Shown piece by piece: positions 25,601 through 61,660 of a stretch of 64,000 nucleotides of DNA. Source of the stretch: Odontesthes bonariensis (lineage: Eukaryota; Chordata; Actinopteri; Atheriniformes; Atherinopsidae); NCBI RefSeq assembly GCF_027942865.1, contig NC_134514.1, positions 16,291,965 to 16,355,964 of the forward strand, written 5' to 3'. A program made the position numbers and the translations under genes. Under the pieces are notes generated by a model. The model was given only the letters and a program-made list of their open reading frames with translations, was not told the DNA's origin and did no database searches. Numbering within the stretch: position 1 is the stretch's first letter; each line of letters opens with the position of its first letter.

Positions 25601-28133
25601 ACACAAGCAAACAAGAACAACAAAGCAGGTAGATAAGACGGAGTTTTTTTTTTTTTTCACCCCACCTGTCCTTTGTTTGCTCCTCTGCTTGAGCCTCTGT
25701 TCATTCCTCACGTGTCCACTTTGTCAGTTGTAAGTCAGCCAGCTGACGAGGGGAACGGTTTGCCAGCAGTGAAGCGCCGACGTGTGACAGCTGAGATGGA
25801 AGGCAAGTACATCATCAACATGCCAAAGGGCACCACGCCTCGTACACGCCGAATCCTATCCCAGCAGACCAAGAAAGGTAGGCCTGGCCCAGTGGTCTCG
25901 CCAAACAACGCTCTGAACTAACCCGGTTAAGCACCAAAAAAACTCATCAGTGTAAGACGTTTTCAAAATGTCTTCTGGGTAAAGCTGAATGTGATTGGTC
26001 CTGATAATCAGAGCCTGTTAGACCCTCACCTTCTGCACTGTTAACTCAGTAATTAATTTACCGTAGTAATCTGTAATTCTGTCTTCCATCTTTACTAATA
26101 CTCCCGTAATGCACCAATAATCACTCCCTCTGTTGAATTTGCTTGTTTTTTTTTATGCCTCTTATCCTGCCAGATTTAACCCGTCTTTAAAATCTTATTC
26201 AGCATGATTTTGCAACTGTGTTCTAGTTTTTGATATGTAACTTGCTAATTTGCTTAAGTTTTGAAGCAACAAAATTATGACAAATGCACTAAATAGTACT
26301 TTCGTTGATCACTTTTTAGTTTTTAAAGTCGTACATGAATCACAGATAAATACCAAAGATTGAAGTGGAAACGTAACTGAGCATGAACTGGGATAATACT
26401 CTTAACTCTGCATATACACAACAATACGGTCTTGTAGTGTTTGTATACTGTTAGTGCGGGTCAAGTTGGGAGTAACTCGTAAAACAATTAGTAAAATCGA
26501 GTGAAACTATATTTATTTATTGTAGCATTGGATCGATTTAAAGCACATTTTATTTATACTGTAAAAAGCTTCTTCTGGAGACGGCCTCTGCTGTTTTCAC
26601 CATTAATGCGCACACAATACCATCTCACCGAGAGATTCTATACATGCAGTCAAGCGATATTACTGTGTGCCCAGGTATATTCGGTTCTCTCTTAACCTGT
26701 GTGATCCTTCTACCTGCTTTCATCAGACCGACATGCCAGACAACAGCTCCATGTGGATAATTATAATCACCACAGTGTACGCGGCTAATTAAACTGGCCA
26801 TAAGGATGCACTTTACAGACATGATTTCTCAACCTATGTATACACACAAGCTGTACATGGATACAAAGTTCGGTGTTAGTGGAAAAATGGCTAAAGAGAC
26901 TAAAATAAACTACTTCTGCATAAACTAACCAATTTATCACATTGTAAAGTTCCACTTTATTTATGAATTATGAGCACGATAAGCTCGTAAACAGCATGAC
27001 AAGAAAAACGCTGTTCTTCAGAAAATTTCCAATAGAACTTCAAAATAATCCACAAGGGTTTTCTTCGTCACATTTCTCTGCTGCGTTCGTGTTTTTCCTG
27101 CAGCGATGTGGTTGATAGGTTTGATTCTTGTTTTGAATTCTCAAAAAATGTGTTAATTGCATGTTGTTTGTTGTGGATTTAGTGTTAATGGCAGCTGTAA
27201 ACTGCTTGTTTGTGTCAGCAAAAAGGAGATAAGTGTTAAGTTTAACAGGTTACTAAGCTTACAAAGGCTGAGAATAAACCTGCTTTTTAAGCTCTAGTTT
27301 TGATAGTTCTAGCCAATTATTTTTATATTTCTAACGATGAATCCAAACAATGACCAAAGATATCACAGGCAAGCTGTCACATTAGTGTTGGAGTACAACT
27401 TGTTTCATGCTCTTCTCCTTAAAAAGGCTTGAAGCGAACGTCTGTGTTTGAACGACTTGGAGCTGAATCGAGGGCAGACACAACAACAAGTAACAGCAAG
27501 GTGAGATCTGTCAGTATTACCTTGCTGTTTATGATGAAGCTGAGTTTTGAGCTCATATTGAGTCCATGTTTTTTGCAGCCCACTGGCGTGTTCAGTCGTC
27601 TCGACGGAGGGAATCAAAGGGAAGATGCACCGAAGCCAGGAAATATGGCTGCAAACATTGATGATGGTGATGAGGATGACAGTGACGGAGAAGGCTCTGT
27701 CCTCCAGTATGCAGGTGTCCTCAAGAGACCCCCTCCATCCCAGAAGAAAGAGCCGACTACAAAAGCAGCCCCTACCACCCTGCGGCGCCTGGGAGCCAAA
27801 TTCAAACTACCTCACTCTGATGCTCCCACATCCTCCTCTACCTCATCCCAGAATGGCCTCCCACCTGCCAAGATTAGCGTTCTACAGAGACTGGGCAAGC
27901 TCCCCGCCACAAACGCCGCTGCATCTTCAACACCCACAGACACACAAGACAACAGTGTGACCAGCACCAGATCCAGAGTGCAGGAGAGATCCACTTTTGC
28001 AAGCTCCAACGTCAGCAGCAGCACCACCGGCGCCGGGGGAGCGGCAGGGGCCGGAGGGGCAGAGTCCGGGGGGGCCAAGATGGACATCAAGGCTGTCAGT
28101 GTTTTTAATAGACTGGGCAGCAAGAGAACCTAA
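22640..28133 (+). CDS. C19orf47: C19orf47 homologue, SAM-domain nuclear protein (8 exons, 402 aa)
   Basis: Spliced CDS 22640-22658, 23717-23804, 23883-23997, 24363-24444, 25503-25628, 25728-25877, 27427-27500, 27579-28133. All introns are GT-AG and the frame closes at TAA. The product aligns along its length with human C19orf47 (about 422 aa). A SAM-like domain covers about 8-74 (TSEWIQFFKDAGIPAGLAVT, then ..MMDLGITVIGDIIAILKHAK). A basic, probably nuclear-localising block with the invariant KRRRVTAEMEGKY and NMPKGTTPRTRRIL lies at 159-187. An acidic stretch (246-256) and VLQYAGVLK follow. Five short hydrophobic-x-RLG/D repeats lie at 198-207, 220-229, 284-293, 316-325 and 391-400. SAM domains usually mediate protein association; the molecular role is not established. 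The ATG has A at -3 and G at +4. Confidence 0.94.
23717..23804 (+). CDS. C19orf47: C19orf47 coding exon 2 (SAM, first half)
   Basis: Encodes ATSEWIQFFKDAGIPAGLAV .. FVDHR, the first helices of the SAM-like domain. The acceptor is CCTTTCAG and the donor is CAG|GTAAGA. The following intron is only 78 bases. Confidence 0.93.
23883..23997 (+). CDS. C19orf47: C19orf47 coding exon 3 (SAM, second half)
   Basis: Encodes IQKNMLMDLSKDIMMDLGIT .. IIAILKHAKQVYRQ, completing the SAM-like domain with the characteristic end helix. It ends in phase 0 at CAG|GTGAGG. Confidence 0.95.
24363..24444 (+). CDS. C19orf47: C19orf47 coding exon 4
   Basis: Encodes DMCKMATEAITSGQTSVQAE LRR.., a linker that begins with the conserved DMCK. 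The acceptor is CTGTTGCAG and the donor is CTC|GTAAGC. Confidence 0.9.
25503..25628 (+). CDS. C19orf47: C19orf47 coding exon 5
   Basis: Encodes ..ATRMIANALSHDSPPATPVR then RPDNRLSVTVSN, matching the human SRMITNSLNHDSPPSTP and ISVTVSNK segment. The donor CAG|GTAGAT is weaker than the others in this gene. Confidence 0.9.
25728..25877 (+). CDS. C19orf47: C19orf47 coding exon 6 (basic conserved block)
   Basis: Encodes the nearly invariant VKRRRVTAEMEGKYIINMPK and GTTPRTRRILSQQTKK, the best-conserved part of the protein outside the SAM domain and a likely nuclear-localisation region. The donor is AAG|GTAGGC. Confidence 0.93.
27427..27500 (+). CDS. C19orf47: C19orf47 coding exon 7
   Basis: Encodes GLKRTSVFERLGAESRADTT TSNSK, holding the first RLG repeat. 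It ends in phase 0 at AAG|GTGAGA. The 78-base intron after it is open in frame (26 codons, no stop). Confidence 0.92.
27579..28133 (+). CDS. C19orf47: C19orf47 coding exon 8 (C-terminal repeats)
   Basis: Encodes residues 219-402 and the TAA stop. It has the repeat PTGVFSRLDG, an acidic run, VLQYAGVLKR, low-complexity Ser/Thr and Gly/Ala stretches, and further RLG repeats, ending VSVFNRLGSKRT (human VSVFKRLGRRTF). The acceptor is TTTTTTGCAG. Confidence 0.95.
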   Translation, partial: PTGVFSRLDGGNQREDAPKPGNMAANIDDGDEDDSDGEGSVLQYAGVLKRPPPSQKKEPTTKAAPTTLRRLGAKFKLPHSDAPTSSSTSSQNGLPPAKISVLQRLGKLPATNAAASSTPTDTQDNSVTSTRSRVQERSTFASSNVSSSTTGAGGAAGAGGAESGGAKMDIKAVSVFNRLGSKRT

Positions 28134-29814
28134 CACACTCACGGGAAATGATACCCTTTCTATACATTATTTATAGGGTTTGTATCAGCACCTTTTTGCT
28201 TTTCTTGTTACGTGCAGGACTGCAAATTGTTTACTTGAGTTTTTATTTTTGTTTTCTTCTGACTGGGTGTATGGACAGCAGTTAAAATGCAACTTCAAGC
28301 TGATTATTATTATTACAATTATTTCTGTTTTAAACATTTTGAATCATGCTGCCATTGAAAAGTCACTTTTGTTTTATATCCGAGCTTGACTTGCTGTTTT
28401 TATGTTGCTCAACCATTAGGCTATTTATTGCGTCACAGTCATATCTGCCATTGATCGTATTTTAGACGTATGTATTTTACAACATTTGTGAGCATAAGGT
28501 ATGAGCATGACGACAACCAAGCTGCCATGATGGTGGTTCTAATTTCTCCTGGTAATTCACATGTAAGTGTTCTGATGCCAACACACCTTTCCTGAGATTC
28601 CACCCCGATGAATACAGTCGAGATGTAGAAAGTGTTGCTCCTCCTATTCAAATCATGTCATCATTTTGTTGATCTTTGCCTGAATGTTGAATATTTCTCA
28701 AAAAAGAATCTTTAGTAAATAGTAAATGTACAAGTTAAATACACAAGACAGCAGATGGGCACAGGACAAGTCAGGAGGTGATAGTTAATAATTCTGTTCT
28801 TTTTACCTTGACCTGAAAATTACCTCCCGTATGGTGTTTAAAAGTAGGAACTGTGTAAAAGTGTTTGATAAAAGGATTTCTAAGGTTTGACCTTTGACTG
28901 GTGAGCAAAAAAAGAAACCAAATGGTGACACAGCGCAACCTCATCGAACACTTGAAGCTAAAAAAATCAACTCACCTCTTCCTCTGTGCTTTGCAGGGTA
29001 GCAGTTCACACCTCTGTCAGTTTTTCTACCGTAAGACGGAGCATTTTCTATAACCTCCTACTTGAAAGCCAGATCGGTAGAATATTGCTATTTTCAAATG
29101 CAATGTACAGATTTGGTAGTCTTGATTTCACTCGGAACAGAAGTTGTTCTGCTGCTTATTTTTCTATGTAGATGTTCTAGTATCATGCATCCAAGTAAAG
29201 AACCTCACAGGTGCCAACGGGCCTGGTGTCATGGGGCCACCGTACTTTATCTCCAGTAGGGACTTCACCCAAACCACGGATGGGTCGTTCACACCTGAAT
29301 TTTTCGCACTGTAAGTATTTTGAAATGTTTTTATTGTTTTAAGAAACAAACGCACCATAAACTGTCGACGAAGCCTAAGGAAATATGTTCTGAATTTGGA
29401 CAAAATGTGCTTGAGAAACGATTAAATAAGGAAAATGGTCCAAATATCTGAGCCTTTTTTTTTTTTCTCTCAAATGGAAACGTCACAGCCCATCCAGCTC
29501 TTGTAAATATCAGCATATGACATCCTTTTCCCCTGAGAGCATTAAGCAGCTCGTTCATCAATAACCGTTTCTAATGTTCTCAGCATGCAGTGACATTGCA
29601 GCTGCGTGGTTTTAACTGAACGGTCGGAGTATTATGGTAATGATGTTTCCTGGGAAGATGCCATTAACTGCAGCTGGAGATGCGTAACATCCATATAATA
29701 CAGTTTCCACAGAGTCATTTAACCCATCACTTCCCCATCAGTAAGATGGATGTGGCACGGTATATATTTGTGGCAGCATCAGCATCATTTTACTGGTTAC
29801 TGAATTATAACTGG

Positions 29815-29820
29815 AATAAA
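29815..29820 (+). terminator. C19orf47: Possible C19orf47 polyadenylation signal
   Basis: The first canonical AATAAA that I see downstream of the stop codon, 1.7 kb away. Proximal use of a variant hexamer is equally possible. Confidence 0.3.
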
Positions 29821-30479
29821 AAAAGTCTTAAAGCAGGAAAATTTCCTGCCTTTCCAAAACTCAAGTAAGCTAATACTATGATGCAGTGATCATACTGGTT
29901 TCAACTCCACCTTTCAACCTCAGAAAAATCTGAATTAATCTTAACAAAATGTCTTTCAGATCCAGCAAACATTATCCTTAAAAGATAGAATAACATCTAC
30001 TTTCAGATTAATGACACTGTTGTCACATACAACTTGTTTCCTTATACATAGTGGAGTTTTTTTTCTCATTGTGAGTTAAACCACCATAAACATTCAAGTG
30101 GCAGCATAACTTCAGTGGCAATCTGATTATGTTCCTGGAATGATAAATACTTCTGTTCTTTTTTACTGATCTCGCTACACTTCTTATAACTGCTTTATTT
30201 TGAAGGTCCACACCTAAATGTTGGGGAAACTTGTCTGGTCCCATGGTCACAAAGTTTCAAAATCAGAATATATTTCAAACAAAGACACAGAGAAATTGTT
30301 AAAAAATTAGTTTTTATCTCAAAAACACAACACGGGTCATTTGCATCATCACCTTGTTTAAAGGGAAGCCGCCTATAATTTGGGCAACTGTCTGATCACA
30401 AGTGTAATAAAGAAGTGACACGTCAAAACATTACAGGAGCCTGTGTCAGTCAGAGGCATGTAGTCTTACTCCAGAGTAA

Positions 30480-30800
30480 TGATATGTAGGGTGTCACAGA
30501 TGAATCTACAAAAAAAAATTAACTGTTTAGACACACAAAAGCTATTTAAATTAGACACAAAACAACCATGAACAGAAGGAGAATGATACTGGACAAATGG
30601 TGACCAAACTGACAAAAACTGCAACAATTTGGTCCAAATTTAACAAAACAAGACACAAAAAAACAACGGTAACGAGGTGCAAAATGACCACAGAGTGGCC
30701 ACTAATAGGTGCAAGACAAGCAAAAAATTTGACAAATTAAAACAAAAAAAGGTGAACAAGTATATAGAGTGAAATCAAAATCATGTTTCTAAACATCAAC
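30480..30800. repeat. Degenerate A/C-rich minisatellite-like repeat
   Basis: The motif family GACACAAAA, ACAAAATGACCA and GTGACCAAA recurs irregularly, as in fish genomes where (CAAAATGACCACAAAGAGA)n-like arrays are common. The copies are too diverged for a clean period. Confidence 0.45.
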
Positions 30801-31620
30801 ACATGTTAAATGAGGCAATTAAAAAAAAAACCCACCTCAAATAATAAATAATACAAAACATCTGCTAAATGCACCCTTTTAAAAACACACACAGAGACTT
30901 TGTGCTGTATCCGCATGGTTTGCTGTTGTTTTGTAAGTGTCTTGGTCTTTGGAGCGTTAAAGTGGCCCCTTTAGACCTCTCTGTCCTTGAGCCTGTTGTT
31001 GTAAAATCCGTCCGTGGATTGATGACACCTGTGAGGGGCCGATAAATCTACAGGTAATGAAGTGTCATCCCTTTAAAGCTCACTCCATTTTTGAAAAATA
31101 ACGTGTGGTGTGTGCAGGGATATGGTTGCGTGGTGTGGTGGTCTTCAGCAGGCTGCATTACACAATGTCAAAATGGGTGTAATTGACATTATGTCCACTT
31201 GATGTCGCTCTCCTCTTCCTGCTCCTGGCCTCTGCAGCCTCCTGCTGTCCGTCTCCATCTCCTTGAAGACCTTATCAGCTGAAGTCATCAGGTGTTTCTC
31301 TTTGGCTACAGTGATGTTTATACAGTGGACAAGAGTTAAAGGAGTAAAAACCTCAATTATCATCTTGCGTCTAACATTATACATTTTTATTTATTTTCTA
31401 TATATTTTGTTGTTAAGTGTGAGGAATGTCCACTTCCGAACAGTGGCACTGAAGTGATCTGCAATCTTTCGTAAGGCTGTAGACTAGAGTATCCTGTAAT
31501 TTATAAGGGAATTGGTCAGGGCGCAATCTTTGCCTAACAGACTAATACATATAGCTACAAATATTAAGTTATATATATTTACAGAAATAAATACTTATTT
31601 TATATTTGTTTCACGTTTAA

Positions 31621-32158
31621 ACGATGTTGATATCTAATCGATCGGGTCAAAGCATTTCCACTCGTTTTTGCGGTTTTTCGCCACATAAAATCCCAACCGC
31701 AGCAACGCCTCACGACTTCTTCTTTTTTTCCCACAATGCCGCGCGGTAGGGGTTGTCGTGTGTGCGCTGTCTGTGGTGCTGAAGCTGCGCGTGCCTCCGA
31801 GGTTTGCTGCCATCCACACGAGCATCCTTCTGCAAGAGGATCAGAACGAGGAATTGTGTTTTCGACGGTTGGAAGATTTGAGAGCTGAGCAATTCAGGAT
31901 GTTTCCTGCAGCTCCTGTAATCACCTTAGTCTGTTTTTAAAAACAGGAAGTCTTTAGATTCATTCTCGAAACACAATCTGAAAACCGGAGACGTGTTCCT
32001 TGGCTGTTTTTTCGACGCTTGTCGTCTCTCCGGTGCCTGCCCAGCCGTCTCTTCGTCCCGCATCCTTTATGCACAGCACGCTACTCTGGTCCTCCCCGAC
32101 AAATCACACCTTCGTGTCCGAGCACCATGGCCCGTTCCAACCGCGTTCAGTGAGAGAC
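31621..32158 (+). promoter_or_regulatory. ttc9b: Probable ttc9b promoter and 5' UTR (CpG-rich)
   Basis: CpG density rises from about 31640 (CCGCGCGGTAGGGG, GCTGCGCGTGCC) and stays high through the first exon, as for a CpG-island promoter. I see no TATA box. An in-frame upstream ATG at 32069 has a poor context (T at -3, C at +4). The chosen start at 32159 has G at -3 and G at +4. Confidence 0.5.
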
Positions 32159-57392
<25,234 letters not shown>

Positions 57393-60300
57393 TACGTCAC
57401 CCTTACAGCCTCCTAACCCTCCCCACCTTCGACCCCATGATCACTCCTGTCTGACCCTCCCTCCACCTCCTCTCCGCCTCTGTTGACTCCTGACAGCAGC
57501 ACAGACAGAAGAGACCCCGTCATCCACCTGGTGGTGCACAAACGGGAAACATATCAAGCGCTGTCTGCTACTTCCTCGTCCTCTTTTCTCCCCGTTCCTC
57601 CCTCAGGTGCTCTGGCTCCTCTCCCTAGACGCAGTCAGCAAGCTAACATGAAGAAAATCAACAAAAAAACAAAAAACAAAGAAGAAGCTGTATTATACTC
57701 ATAGAAACTGTCATTGTGGTGGAGTGAAAAAGGAGCTTCAAGACATACATATGAGCAACAAACATTTGCGTGATTTAGTAAATATTTTAAGAGCATAGGA
57801 TGCTTTATGTTTTGGCACTCTTGCTGTCTCTTTTCTCTCTGCCTTCTTTCGCTCTGTCTTATATCAGACTCTTGAGGAGTATTTGGTGGTTGGGAAGCTC
57901 GACCACACCGGCAGGAGGGCAGGGGAGTGTGTGCATGTGCAAAGACAGTTTGAAGCATAAACAAGGAATAGTGAGGGGCGTGTGTGTGAGACGCATATCA
58001 AGACCACAGCCCAATTTGATTGTACATCCTCAGCCAGTAGGGGTCACTCGGGGCCCCTTTACCAAGATTATGGGACAGACCAAGGTGAGAAACTTTTCAT
58101 CATGGAGACGAAGAAGCCTGCGTCTTTGCTTAATCTGTCACTTCTCTGTCCTGGATGCCATGGATCTCAGTTTCTAGACTGTTTTCTTTTTTATTTAAGG
58201 GCTAATTCAAGTGTTTGTAATCCTTCACTAGGGTTTTTAATTTGCTGTTATACTCAGCAGTAAGTAATTAATCATTTAAGATAAATCCATCGCAAGAATG
58301 AGCGCAGCAAAGAGACACAATTCTCGTTCGGTTCTTGCTGTTATCAGGTGTGCTATTGTAGTTACAGGCACGTCTTGAATCTGTTGTCTGAGGCCCCTCT
58401 TTGGTTATGTGTTGTGTTAATGTTCTTGAGGATGTCGAGGCCCCTCCCTCCGTTCCTCCCTCCCACGGACCCCCTCATTTCACTCGTTAATGATGTCACA
58501 ACGGAAAATAGCCACTGATGGGAGTTCCATCAACCACCGCTGGCTAGATGGAGATTCGCTCTTAGGTTTCACAGCGAGAAACACTTTGTTAACGGTGGTC
58601 CAATCTTTTACCGCTAATGCTGAAGCTTCCCAGACATCACAAAGACACCAAGGAAACTCTGGGCAGCGTTAGTGCAGGGAAAACAATCACACACGCACAC
58701 AAACGCACATCTGTCCCGACAGTCCAAACCACTATGTTGAAGCACTCAGCTTTAGTGTACGTCAACAAGGGTGAGCCATTTGAGATTTCTCCTGCAAATA
58801 GTTTATAATATGCTGACAGATAAAACATCCACGACTGATAAAACTGAAGGGATTGTTCCCAACACACGGCTGTATGAACACGCATTGGATCATCAGCATT
58901 GGATACTACTGACGATGGTTTGTGCTCATTCATTACCGTCTGTCAAACGCTGCCGCTGCTTCTCTTGTGATGTGCGAAGCTGAATCATTGATATCGCAAA
59001 TATTGCTTTTCTAATAGCTTTACCGCAGGCTTAAATCTGCCTGCCCTGTTCTGCAGAGGGTTGGATTGATAATTTGTGAAAGCATGACCTGAATTTCCCT
59101 CGTCTCTGATGCCATGAAACCCAGTTTCTTAATCCTCCTGCATGAAACTCCAGAGAGTTATTTCAGATGTATGGGGTAGGGATTATATCTGCTCTGTTGC
59201 TTTTTCTCATGGCATGATGCCACCGAAGTTTTTTCTCATGCCTCTATTTTAGCTATTATGTCCTTTATAAACACAGAGGGTGGCGGCGGGCTGTGACCAC
59301 AGCAGCAGAGGAGGTATCAAAAAAACTTTGATCAACTACGGTCAGCTCCTTCTATGCTGAGTGAGAATTCTACTGCTTAAGAAATCCAAACAGAGTCGGA
59401 GGAGGAAATCAAATAAGAGAAAGATGCTAGGGAAGACTTTCCCTCCCAATTTATTTCATTGACCTGTTATGAGGTAGACGGGGACCTAAGTGTGTCAGTG
59501 GCACTCTGGAGAGACGGCACCACGGGTTGAGGAGATCTGCATGATACATAGAGGCTCCGGTGGAGGGAGAAGTAGGCCATCATCAGCCCCAGTAAAGCTG
59601 CTGCAGCTCGACTGTGTTCGAGGAGATGTAAGAAAGTTTAGACCAAATTTATCATCTGACACTACATCGCCAAAAGCGTGTGACTACATGAGTATACACC
59701 CCAAACTGACTGCTATTTATCTTCAGAGTGACCTGCTGCTATACCTGGGATTCCTGGGGTCAAGCCCAAACCACGAAAAAGCAGACCACAAAGCCCACAA
59801 GTGTTACGGAAGTAGACAAACGCGTTTCTTCAGGCTGTAAAAGCAAACTGCAACACACGTAACAAACTTAGCATGGTTATGATTGACAGGGAGACTTACG
59901 GAAACTGGCTTTTTTTAATAAAAACAGCTGAAATTAAATCAAAATTAAGCTTTTAGATGTTTAAACCTGTTTAAAATTGTAAATAAAACACTGAGGCAAT
60001 GACCTGCAGATCAGTTTAAACTCTGTCTAAATCAAAGTAGTTTTGAAAGTGAGATGTTTGCTATCCTTGCTTCACAGAGGATTACAGGCACTCACTCAGT
60101 CTAAAGCATTTCTCTGACTCTTTAAACACTTTTGAATAGATATTTCTCTGGATTCTATCCGACACTTCACCAGGCTTTCTTTTATAAGTGCATTACACAC
60201 CTTTTCCAGTCTTTTGTTGCCCCCGTCCCAAACGTTTTTTAAACATTTGTTTTTCCACGATTAGTAAATACTTGTAAAATCCCGGATTAGAACGATTTAT

Positions 60301-61660
60301 ACATTATTAAATTCTATCTTTGTTTACATTTTATACACGTGGTCATGTAGTAGCGATATTTGTCATCTCAATAATAGAATTCTTGAAGGTTTCATCAAAG
60401 TAAAGCCTCCGTCGCCACTTAGATTAGATATTGTACAAAAGTTATAACTAACAGATCCTACTAACAGAGACTTTTGTCGAGAAACGGATGTCAAAAACTA
60501 TGTAAAGCATTTAATTTGGTCAATGTCACACTGCTCTGGGGTCAGTTAGGGCAAAGATATTAGATGCAGGGACCCTCTTCTCTCTTGATGTAGTCTCTTT
60601 GTAGTCTCTTTCTGCATCTCTAGTTTCCCAGTGGAGATAAATCAGCAGTGGGGAGCAGCACCTGCAGGCTCGTTCTCCATGGCTGCCTGGGCTGAGTCTT
60701 GTCACCCACGGGCCCCTCGAGGATAGGTCTCCACCCCTGTGGTTCCTTTCTCCATGGCACCAGTTTGCCATCATGTTTTTGTCTGGCTGTGCTAAGTCAT
60801 TCTAGTTCATCGTGTACCACGGCCGTCAAGGGATAATGAGCTGCACACTAAACAGGTTTGTTTCCATCTGATGGGGTTTCTTGATTAACGACCAAGCCGA
60901 CTCCAGTGGTTTCATTGTAAGCATAACACAACAACATGCTGTTTGTGCAAATAGAGACGTGGACACCCGATCTCTTCGTCAGTGTAGCTTTGAAAACGGA
61001 CAAAAAGCACAACAAAAAAGACAGAAAAGTACAGTAAAGCTACTGGCTATGTTATTTATTTATTTTTGCTCTTTTACTTTGATGTCATTTAAAGGTAAAT
61101 GTTTGTCAAATGTCAAAGTAGTTTTTGTGAAGATATGATACAAATGTACAAAAAAATAACAAAAATGGAAAGTTCTATGGTCGTGAAAAGCTTTACTTTA
61201 CTGAATAACTCTCAACAGAAAAGAAAAAAGCAAGAGATAGAAAAGAGAATTTTACTCCAGCTCCTCCACAGGGCTGCTTTGTGACTGTGTCTGTATTTGT
61301 TGGTATTTCTGTTGATGTCCCTCTTGTCGAGGGATCTAGAAGTGGCTCAGAGTATGTGTAAAGCCATTTGACGCCCCATCCAAATGAAGATACACAGCAA
61401 ACACTGCAGTGGATGAGAAGTGGTTGGCTGCACGCCTCCGTCCTGTTTGTTTCTGTGCTGACACGAAGGACGTAAAGCTGGGGACGTCAAGGATTAGACT
61501 GTGTTTTTGTTCTGGCATCGCTCCCAAGAGGCCTTCTTCAACACTCAATAGCCAAAACATCCAACTGGCCTCCATCTCTGGTTTTACTGAACTGCTAGCC
61601 CGGGAATGCACTATTGATTGATAAATGAAGATGATGAATAAAGTTTGAAACAAAGAGGAA
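57393..61660 (+). other. ttc9b: Probable ttc9b 3' UTR
   Basis: No exon of another gene is recognised. The first AATAAA signals are at 59917-59922 and 59982-59987. The most convincing 3' end is at 61637, where AATAAA is followed by a GT-rich stretch. The open frames here (up to 125 aa) match nothing I know. The UTR extent is an inference. Confidence 0.4.
61637..61642 (+). terminator. Candidate distal polyadenylation signal
   Basis: GATGAATAAAGTTTG is followed 18-35 bases later by TGTTGTCACTGTGGTGTTTG, a typical GU-rich downstream element. It could end ttc9b or an unrecognised transcript on the + strand. Confidence 0.45.

Larger units (their letters stand above)
28134..31620. other. C19orf47 3' UTR and intergenic spacer before ttc9b
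   Basis: No second gene is recognised. The first several hundred bases are presumably 3' UTR, but I see no canonical AATAAA until 29815-29820 (CTGGAATAAAAAAAG), so the transcript end is uncertain. A degenerate ACAAAA/GACACAAA-type low-complexity repeat occupies about 30480-30800. A minus-strand open frame at 31145-31384 reads SADKVFKEMETDSRRLQ in part, but I could not assign it to any protein. Confidence 0.5.
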
